NCBI RefSeq assembly: GCF_040548875.1
Contig: NZ_JBEPSJ010000003.1
Span: forward strand, 124,001 to 188,000
Reading direction: 5' to 3'
DNA: 64,000 nucleotides
Origin: Conyzicola nivalis_A
GTDB taxonomy: Bacteria; Actinomycetota; Actinomycetes; Actinomycetales; Microbacteriaceae
Shown: in pieces, positions 58,965 to 64,000 of the stretch
How the letters are laid out: each line of letters opens with the position of its first letter
Numbering within the stretch: the first letter of the stretch is position 1
Translations under genes and position numbers: made by a program
Notes under the pieces: generated by a model
What the model was told of the DNA's origin: nothing
Databases searched by the model: none
Seen by the model: only the letters and a program-made list of their open reading frames with translations

Positions 58965-59110
58965 GGGGCTCCTGTGGTCGTGGCTGACGACCGGGAGCGT
59001 GGCTCGCCGATCGTCGCACTTCGACGTTAGAAACTCCGTCGGCTGAGCGAGTCGCCCGTCAGGCGCACGCACCGTCATCCGAGCGACGGATATTGCCTAG
59101 GGCGCTGTGG

Positions 59111-59335
59111 CTAGCGTGTCGGCGAGGGCGGCGGGGTGGCGTCGCCGGAGCGCGGTTCGCGACCGCTGAGGAGCTTCCACACCGCGACCGCGGAACCGAG
59201 CCAGACGGCGAGGTCGTCGGTGAGACCCAGCGGACCGGTGAGCAGTTCGGGGATCACGTCGAGCGGGGAGAGCCCGTAGAGCACCGCGGCGGCGGCAACC
59301 AGCACGGCTGCGACATTCCTCCGACCACGACTCAT
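59111..59335 (-). CDS. Small DUF1232 (YkvA-like) membrane protein
   Basis: 74 residues. The DUF1232 core is in the middle: VLYGLSPLDVIPELLTGPLG followed by LTDDLAVWLGSAVAVWKLL. One or two membrane segments are likely (NVAAVLVAAAAVLYG). The C-terminus is a soluble Pro/Ser tail. DUF1232 proteins are widespread with no settled function. It is a single gene between murF and the diiron operon. Confidence 0.8.
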   Translation of the reverse strand: MSRGRRNVAAVLVAAAAVLYGLSPLDVIPELLTGPLGLTDDLAVWLGSAVAVWKLLSGREPRSGDATPPPSPTR

Positions 59336-59458
59336 GCCATCGAGTATCGATCATCGCTTCGCCGGATACAACCCCTCAGCGCTTGCGTCGGCCACAGCAC
59401 AGAAGCGTCTCACTTTCAATGCTCTGCGGCGTCTGAACTGGCTTGGGACAATTTATCC

Positions 59459-60514
59459 ATGAGCGTTCTCCAGCATGACCTCGCCGTGACCGCGTTCCCC
59501 ATGGAGGCACGCGGGCCCCTCAGCACCCGGTTGACCGCGATCCTGTCGCAGGGCCCTGACGACTCCGCACAGGGCCTCGACCTCTCCCCCGTCGCGGAGG
59601 CGGCCGTGGCTGCGGCGTCGTCGGTCGTCCGCGACGACGACGTGCAGCTCAGCCTCTTCATCCTCTACGGCCTCCACTACGGCTCCTTCCCCGCCGTATC
59701 GGCGGACTGGGAGTGGCATCCAGCGCTCGTGGCCGCGCGACGTGTGCTCGAGCGCGCCTTCGAGGACGAGCTGCGGGCGACGGTCGCGGTGCCGCCGCTG
59801 CCCCGGCCGACGCGCGTCGCCGTGGCGCGGGCGCTGTCGGAGCTCACCTCCGCCGACTCCGGCCCGAGCCTGTCGCGCTACATCGCGAAGAAGGCGACGC
59901 GGGAGCAGCTGGGCGAGTTCCTCATCCAACGCTCGGTCTACACACTGCGCGAGGCCGACCCGCACTCGTGGGCGATCCCCCGGTTGACCGGGCGTGCGAA
60001 GGCCGCCCTGGTCGAGATCCAGGCCGACGAATACGGCGGCGGGCGACCGGCGCGGATGCACTCGGAGATCTTCGCCACGACGATGGAGGAGTTCGGGCTC
60101 GACCGCCGCTACGGGCGCTACGTCGACGAGGTGCCGGCCATCACCCTCGCCTCGCTCAACGTCATGTCGATGTTCGGGCTGAACCGACGCCTCCTCGGCG
60201 CGATCGTCGGGCACCTCGCCGCCTTCGAGATGACGTCGTCGATCCCGAACGCGATGTACGCGAACGGGTTCCGGCGCCTCGGATACGGCGTCGGGGTCAC
60301 CGCCTACTTCGACGAGCACGTCGCCGCGGATGCGGTGCACGAGCAGATCGCGGCCAATGATCTCGCCGGCGCACTGGCCGAAGACGAACCCGCGCTGCTC
60401 CCCGATATCCTCTTCGGCGCCGCCGCCTGCCTCGTCGTCGACGGCTGGGCCGGGGCGCACATCCTCGACTCGTGGACCGCCGATCGTTCGTCGCTACGCT
60501 CGGGCACCCCGTGA
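59459..60514 (+). CDS. Iron-containing redox enzyme (haem-oxygenase-like diiron fold)
   Basis: 351 residues. The protein matches the iron-containing redox enzyme family (haem-oxygenase-like diiron oxidases). Candidate metal ligands lie in helices with His/Glu/Asp: YGLHYGSFPAVSADWEWHPA, VEIQADEYGGGRPARMHSEI, IVGHLAAFEMTSSIPNAMYA and AYFDEHVAADAVHEQIAAND. Such enzymes use O2 to oxidise or cleave small substrates. The CDGSH protein encoded next, with overlapping start, is a likely electron donor. No good promoter fits exactly six bases before the ATG; MEARG at residue ~15 is an alternative start. Confidence 0.85.
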   Translation: MSVLQHDLAVTAFPMEARGPLSTRLTAILSQGPDDSAQGLDLSPVAEAAVAAASSVVRDDDVQLSLFILYGLHYGSFPAVSADWEWHPALVAARRVLERAFEDELRATVAVPPLPRPTRVAVARALSELTSADSGPSLSRYIAKKATREQLGEFLIQRSVYTLREADPHSWAIPRLTGRAKAALVEIQADEYGGGRPARMHSEIFATTMEEFGLDRRYGRYVDEVPAITLASLNVMSMFGLNRRLLGAIVGHLAAFEMTSSIPNAMYANGFRRLGYGVGVTAYFDEHVAADAVHEQIAANDLAGALAEDEPALLPDILFGAAACLVVDGWAGAHILDSWTADRSSLRSGTP

Positions 60515-60729
60515 GCGCCGAGATCGCCGGCGACGGCGCCACCATCACCCCGTACACCGACGGCCCGCTGATCGTGCGCGGAGACTTCGAGATCCTGTCG
60601 GTCGACGGCGAGGTGCTGCCGAGCGGCCGCAAGACCGTCGCCCTGTGCCGGTGCGGCGTCTCGGCGATCAAGCCGTTCTGTGACGGCACCCACAAACTGG
60701 TGGGCTTCAGGTCGGGCGACGGAGAGTGA
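60511..60729 (+). CDS. CDGSH-type iron-sulfur protein
   Basis: 72 residues from GTG 60511, overlapping the previous stop (GTGA). The single CDGSH motif is intact: CRCGVSAIKPFCDGTHKLVG, with three Cys and one His for a [2Fe-2S] cluster. N-terminal TITPYTDGPLIVRGDFEILS is the usual strand before it. The cluster can carry one electron and is labile, which suits either electron supply to the diiron enzyme or redox sensing. It overlaps the hydrolase gene by four bases. Confidence 0.92.
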   Translation: MSAEIAGDGATITPYTDGPLIVRGDFEILSVDGEVLPSGRKTVALCRCGVSAIKPFCDGTHKLVGFRSGDGE

Positions 60730-61424
60730 CACCGACCTACCTCCTCCTGCACGGCATCGGCCTGTCGCACCGCGCGTTCATAGGGCTCGAGGCGCACCTG
60801 TCGCGCCACGGCCGGGTCATCAACTTCGACCTGCCGGGGTTCGGCTCGACGCCCCGCCCCTCGCGCCGGATGAGCGTCGAGGACTACGCCGCGGCGATCC
60901 GCCACGAGCTGCAGACCCGGGATGCCGGGCCGGTGGTGGTCGTCGGCCATTCCATGGGCGCCCAATTCGCCGTCGAGCTGGCCCGCCAGGACCCCGACGC
61001 CGTGACGCACGTCGTGCTGGTCGGGCCGGTCGTCGACGAGAAGAAGCGCTCTCTCGTCGCGCAGGGGCTCGTCCTACTGCGCGACTCCGCGCTCGAGCCG
61101 CCGGCGACACAGCTGATGGTGGTGCGCGACTACCTCCGCTGCGGTCCGCGCTGGTACTTCACCGAGACCGGCGCGATGCTCGCCTACCCGACGTACCTCG
61201 CGATCGAGGACGTGCGGCATCCGGTGCTCATCATCCGTGGGCAGAACGACCCGATCGCGGATGCTGCGTGGTGCGAGTCGCTCAGCGAGCGCACGCACGA
61301 CGGGTCGGTCGTGCACATCGCGAAAAACCGGCACAATGTGGTTCACGCCGATCCGGCCGCCACCGCCGCCGCGATCGTCGAGTTCGTCACGGTCGCTCGG
61401 CCATCTGAGCGATCTCCGCTATGA
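60726..61424 (+). CDS. Alpha/beta hydrolase, third gene of the diiron operon
   Basis: 232 residues from GTG 60726 (GTGA overlap with the CDGSH gene). It has YLLLHGIGLSHRAFIGLEAH, the Ser nucleophile in VVVVGHSMGAQFAVELARQD, an Asp in LIIRGQNDPIADAAWCESLS and His in IAKNRHNVVHADP. This is a normal Ser-Asp-His hydrolase, unlike the Asp-type ones at 22-24 kb. With the diiron and CDGSH proteins it forms a tightly coupled trio, so it probably acts on the product of the oxidation (inference). Its end overlaps the opposite-strand lipase-like gene by 38 bases. Confidence 0.88.
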   Translation: MTPTYLLLHGIGLSHRAFIGLEAHLSRHGRVINFDLPGFGSTPRPSRRMSVEDYAAAIRHELQTRDAGPVVVVGHSMGAQFAVELARQDPDAVTHVVLVGPVVDEKKRSLVAQGLVLLRDSALEPPATQLMVVRDYLRCGPRWYFTETGAMLAYPTYLAIEDVRHPVLIIRGQNDPIADAAWCESLSERTHDGSVVHIAKNRHNVVHADPAATAAAIVEFVTVARPSERSPL

Positions 61425-62070
61425 CCCGGGGGTGCGCCAGCACCCGGAAGTGACCGCCGGTGTCGAGCCGCACGTTCTTCGCGCCGTCGAGTCTGCTGCC
61501 GCCCGGGATGTGGGGGTCGAACTGCCCGAACACCGAGACGATGCGCGAGTTGGCCCGCAGATCCTGCGTCAGCGCGCGGATCACCATGTTGCGGGGGGAG
61601 AAGATGCGCAGGCTGGGCAGCACCATGAACCGTGCGTAGAACGAACCGTTGAACGGCGCCGCTACGGCGACCATCCCGCGCAGTCGGGGCGCCGACCGCC
61701 CGTTCACCATCACGTACTTGCCGATCAACCCGCCCTTGCTGTGCGCCACGAGCAGGACGTCGTCGAGCGCGTGCTGTTCGAGGTAGTCGTCGACGTGGCC
61801 CGCGGCATCGACGACCGGTCTGCCGTTGTGCCGCAGCAGCTGGACGACATGCACCGGGTGCCCACGGTCGTGCAGGCTCGTGATGAGCGGCTGCATGAAC
61901 TTCCACGACTCCCAGATGCCGGGGATCACCACGATCGGGGTGCCCACCCCCGTCTGGAAGGTGGCGGGATCGGTTCGGTTCGCGAAGCTGCGCAGCTGCC
62001 AGATCGCGGCGTAGGCGTAGTCGGCAGCCCACCACGCGAGCTTGCGGAGAACGCCCGCCGCGCGGGTCAT
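61387..62070 (-). CDS. Lipase/esterase-like alpha/beta hydrolase
   Basis: 227 residues from the ATG at 62068-62070. GTPIVVIPGIWESWKFMQPL is the oxyanion region and DDVLLVAHSKGGLIGKYVMV contains the Ser nucleophile (AHSKG, as in triacylglycerol lipase-like proteins). His is probably in DTGGHFRVLAHPRV. A mildly hydrophobic amphipathic start (AGVLRKLAWWAADYAYAAIW) suggests membrane association. It overlaps the lipid kinase gene by four bases (ATGA); together they point to lipid metabolism. Confidence 0.85.
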   Translation of the reverse strand: MTRAAGVLRKLAWWAADYAYAAIWQLRSFANRTDPATFQTGVGTPIVVIPGIWESWKFMQPLITSLHDRGHPVHVVQLLRHNGRPVVDAAGHVDDYLEQHALDDVLLVAHSKGGLIGKYVMVNGRSAPRLRGMVAVAAPFNGSFYARFMVLPSLRIFSPRNMVIRALTQDLRANSRIVSVFGQFDPHIPGGSRLDGAKNVRLDTGGHFRVLAHPRVIAEIAQMAERP

Positions 62071-63047
62071 CCGTCTGTGGCGGGAATCATGACTTTGATC
62101 GATCGCGGTTCGATCCACGCCTTGAACGCCGCGGCCTTGCCGAAGCCGTCGCCGTCGAGTTCGATCTCCTCCGGCCTCGTCAGCCGCGCGACGATGCTCG
62201 TGCCGGTCTCGTAGCTCAGGTCGCCGTCGTTCTTGTGCTCGCCGGCGAGCGCCTTTCCGGCCTTCGTGCGGCGGACGACCCCGTTGGTCCAGGCGACCTT
62301 CAGCCAGACGCGGATCCAGCCGAGCAGTCCGCCCGGTCGCGTCATCATGAGGTCGAACAGGCCGTCGTCGACGACCGCGTCGGGCATCAGGAGGATGTTG
62401 GCGGGCAGCGAGCCGCAGTTGCCGATGATCAGGGTGTGCACCGTGGTGCGTCGCGCGGGCCCGTCGTCGAGGCGGAAACGGAGGTGGAGTTCGTGGGGAT
62501 CCCGCAGCGACGCGGCGATCGCCTTGACGTAGGCGGCCCATCCGGCCTTCGCCTTCAGGTCTTCGTCGGTGTTGGCGATCATCTTCGCGTCGAGTCCGAG
62601 CCCGGCCATCACGACGAAGGCGTGCTCGTCGCGGGTTCCGTCTTCACGTTCGATCCGGATCATCCCGAGGTCGATGTCGCGAGTCTCCCCGGTGAAGGCG
62701 AGACGCACGCTGCCCGGCATGTCGTTGAGTGTCATCTTGAGATTGCGGGCGAGCAGGTTGCCGGTGCCGGAGGGGAGCAGCGCCACCGCGACATCGTGTC
62801 CGCGCACGGCCTCGAGCACGGCGCGCACGGTGCCGTCGCCGCCCGCCGCGACCACGAGGTCGACACTCTGGGCCAGCGCCTCGCGGGTGACCTCCTGCCC
62901 GACGTCGTCGACCGAGGTCTCGAGCCAGAGCGTCTCGCCCCAGCCGGCCGCCGCGGCCTCCGTGTCGACCGCCGCGCGCAGGGCGTCGAGGTCGACCTTG
63001 ATCGGGTTGTAGATGACCGCTGCGGTCTTGGTAGTCGTGTTCGTCAC
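62067..63047 (-). CDS. Diacylglycerol kinase-family lipid kinase
   Basis: 326 residues from GTG 63045-63047. The ATP-binding signature is VDLVVAAGGDGTVRAVLEAV and the next block LLPSGTGNLLARNLKM, as in DgkB/YegS. The C-terminal beta domain has LRFRLDDGPARRTTVHTLII and ILLMPDAVVDDGLFDLMMTR. It phosphorylates diacylglycerol or a related lipid at the membrane's inner face. It starts six bases after TACGAT and is coupled to the lipase-like gene. Confidence 0.92.
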   Translation of the reverse strand: MTNTTTKTAAVIYNPIKVDLDALRAAVDTEAAAAGWGETLWLETSVDDVGQEVTREALAQSVDLVVAAGGDGTVRAVLEAVRGHDVAVALLPSGTGNLLARNLKMTLNDMPGSVRLAFTGETRDIDLGMIRIEREDGTRDEHAFVVMAGLGLDAKMIANTDEDLKAKAGWAAYVKAIAASLRDPHELHLRFRLDDGPARRTTVHTLIIGNCGSLPANILLMPDAVVDDGLFDLMMTRPGGLLGWIRVWLKVAWTNGVVRRTKAGKALAGEHKNDGDLSYETGTSIVARLTRPEEIELDGDGFGKAAAFKAWIEPRSIKVMIPATDG

Positions 63048-63053
63048 GGCGCA

Positions 63054-63059
63054 ATCGTA
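63054..63059 (-). promoter_or_regulatory. -10 box of the lipid kinase operon
   Basis: TACGAT on the minus strand ends six bases before GTG 63045-63047; no ribosome site is present. Confidence 0.6.
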
Positions 63060-63141
63060 CGGGCGACGGCCGATGATCGTCGGGCATGGTGCCGCGACGC
63101 CGGATCGGTTATCGTGTCGGGTTTTCCACCATCAGACCCCG

Positions 63142-64000
63142 TCAGACCGCTGCCGGAACCGCTCGCGGCTTCGGGGCTCCGGGGATCCAGCAGCGCACCG
63201 AGTCGCGGTAGCGGCGGTACTCGTCGCCGAACCGCTCGTCGAGGTCGGCCTCCTCGAGCGGCCTGATGGCGTAGTTCCACAGCAACGAGCCGAGCAGCGC
63301 GTACACGACCACGAGCCAGGACGACATGAGCAGGCCCACCGCTACGCCCTGGGCGATGCCGGAGACGGCCATCGGATTGCGGATCAGGCGGTAGGGACCC
63401 GCGACGACGAGCCGATTCGCCATGGCCGCGGGAAGCGGCGTGCCGTCGCCGAGCACCGACATCGAGAACGCCGCCCAGAACCCGAGCGCGCTGGCGAGCG
63501 CCAGCAGCGTGATTCCGGCGACGGCGATGCCGACGGGCCACGGTGTGGGCAGGGCGACCGCCCAGCGCTGCTCGAGAAACGCCACGACGAGCGGGACGAC
63601 CACGAGGAAGAAACCCCAGAAAACGACGATCTGCCCGAGGGAGGAGGCGAGGTGCGCCGCCGAGTTGCTGCGCGGCATGGCGGGGCGGAAGGCGAACGGC
63701 CCCGAGGCGAGCCACGCCGTCGGCACCCGTCCGACCAGCAGGAGGCAGAGGGCTGCGACGGAGCCGCCGGCCGCCGCGGCCATGGCGAGAACGCCCCACC
63801 CGGCCTCGGTCGTGACCGTCGCGTAGGCCGCGAGGCCCAGCGCCACGAGAATGGTCCAGCCCGTGGCGACCCACGCGGCCGCTCGGACCCCCGCAGCGGC
63901 GGCGGCCGAGGCGACGACGAACAGCGGCACGTCGAACGTCGCGACGACAACGGGATCGAGGCCGCCGAGCGTGGCCTCGCGCACAAAGGGCGACAGCGCC
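63142..64000 (-). CDS. Isoprenylcysteine-methyltransferase-like membrane protein, 5' end probably outside
   Basis: The frame is open to the right edge; a GTG at 63982-63984 gives 280 residues, but ALSPF reads on upstream of it, so the true start may lie outside. About seven membrane segments are followed by the ICMT/PEMT-type methyltransferase end: VVAGPYRLIRNPMAVSGIAQ and the cytosolic EEADLDERFGDEYRRYRDSV, where S-adenosylmethionine would bind. Bacterial members methylate unknown small substrates or lipids. Stop at 63142-63144, about 94 bases from the lipid kinase start. Confidence 0.82.
   Translation of the reverse strand, partial: ALSPFVREATLGGLDPVVVATFDVPLFVVASAAAAAGVRAAAWVATGWTILVALGLAAYATVTTEAGWGVLAMAAAAGGSVAALCLLLVGRVPTAWLASGPFAFRPAMPRSNSAAHLASSLGQIVVFWGFFLVVVPLVVAFLEQRWAVALPTPWPVGIAVAGITLLALASALGFWAAFSMSVLGDGTPLPAAMANRLVVAGPYRLIRNPMAVSGIAQGVAVGLLMSSWLVVVYALLGSLLWNYAIRPLEEADLDERFGDEYRRYRDSVRCWIPGAPKPRAVPAAV

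Noticed and set aside
56437..59019. Single 860-codon frame covering murF and alr
   Set aside because: Its N-terminal two thirds is an out-of-frame shadow of murF; only the alr part has a recognisable sequence, with its own GTG start.

Overview
The window is about 64 kb of high-GC DNA, densely coding on both strands, with short intergenic gaps. Many start codons lie only 6-7 bases after a TANNNT -10 box, so their mRNAs should have no leader. Gene content points to an actinobacterium, most likely Microbacteriaceae (Micrococcales): a divergent tadA/upp pair, a LolA-like protein in a monoderm, a mycobacterial-type LexA box, and GATGCC/GCATCC-rich codon use. The genus cannot be told. I see no rRNA, tRNA, CRISPR array, insertion sequence or prophage. 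Base composition is even except for one AT-richer patch near 28.2 kb.

Layout. 1-10.6 kb: a GT1 glycosyltransferase cut by the window edge, a HEAT-repeat/GT4 fusion, proC and a cation-efflux pump (divergent), tadA and upp (divergent), a LolA-like lipoprotein-handling gene with an ABC exporter, then a 31-codon Cys/Met-rich upstream ORF and a winged-helix regulator. 10.6-19.6 kb: mmsA, small metabolic genes, a DUF6504-like gene under a perfect LexA box, two decayed genes, a BCCT osmolyte transporter divergent from an ectB without ectA or ectC, and a GMC oxidoreductase. 19.7-24.5 kb: a MEDS sensor and a LuxR regulator face an operon of two epoxide-hydrolase-like enzymes and a redoxin lacking its second cysteine. 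24.6-32.7 kb: nhaA, a zinc-ribbon protein, a ThrE-type exporter, a candidate small RNA, a MarR/photolyase operon and three small genes sharing promoter or terminator blocks.

32.7-39.6 kb: a LacI-controlled ABC importer (binding protein and two permeases, no ATPase) with a GH78 rhamnosidase. 39.8-46.9 kb: an MFS transporter, an ArsR/AHSA1 pair with two clear operators, small enzymes, and a secreted protein frameshifted near its C-terminus. 47.0-54.3 kb: a GH38 alpha-mannosidase with a GPH symporter, a MerR/NmrA-like operon and another MFS gene. 54.4-59.0 kb: a D-alanine module (ddl plus a membrane acyltransferase, facing murF-alr). 59.1-64 kb: DUF1232, a haem-oxygenase-fold diiron protein with a CDGSH protein and a hydrolase, a lipid kinase with a lipase-like gene, and a membrane methyltransferase that probably runs off the edge.

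The best candidates for something undescribed are the Cys/Met-rich leader ORF (9564-9659), the diiron/CDGSH/hydrolase operon (59459-61424), the SOS-boxed small gene (12667-12963), the HEAT-GT4 fusion, and the terminator-like hairpin in a divergent gap (28319-28352).
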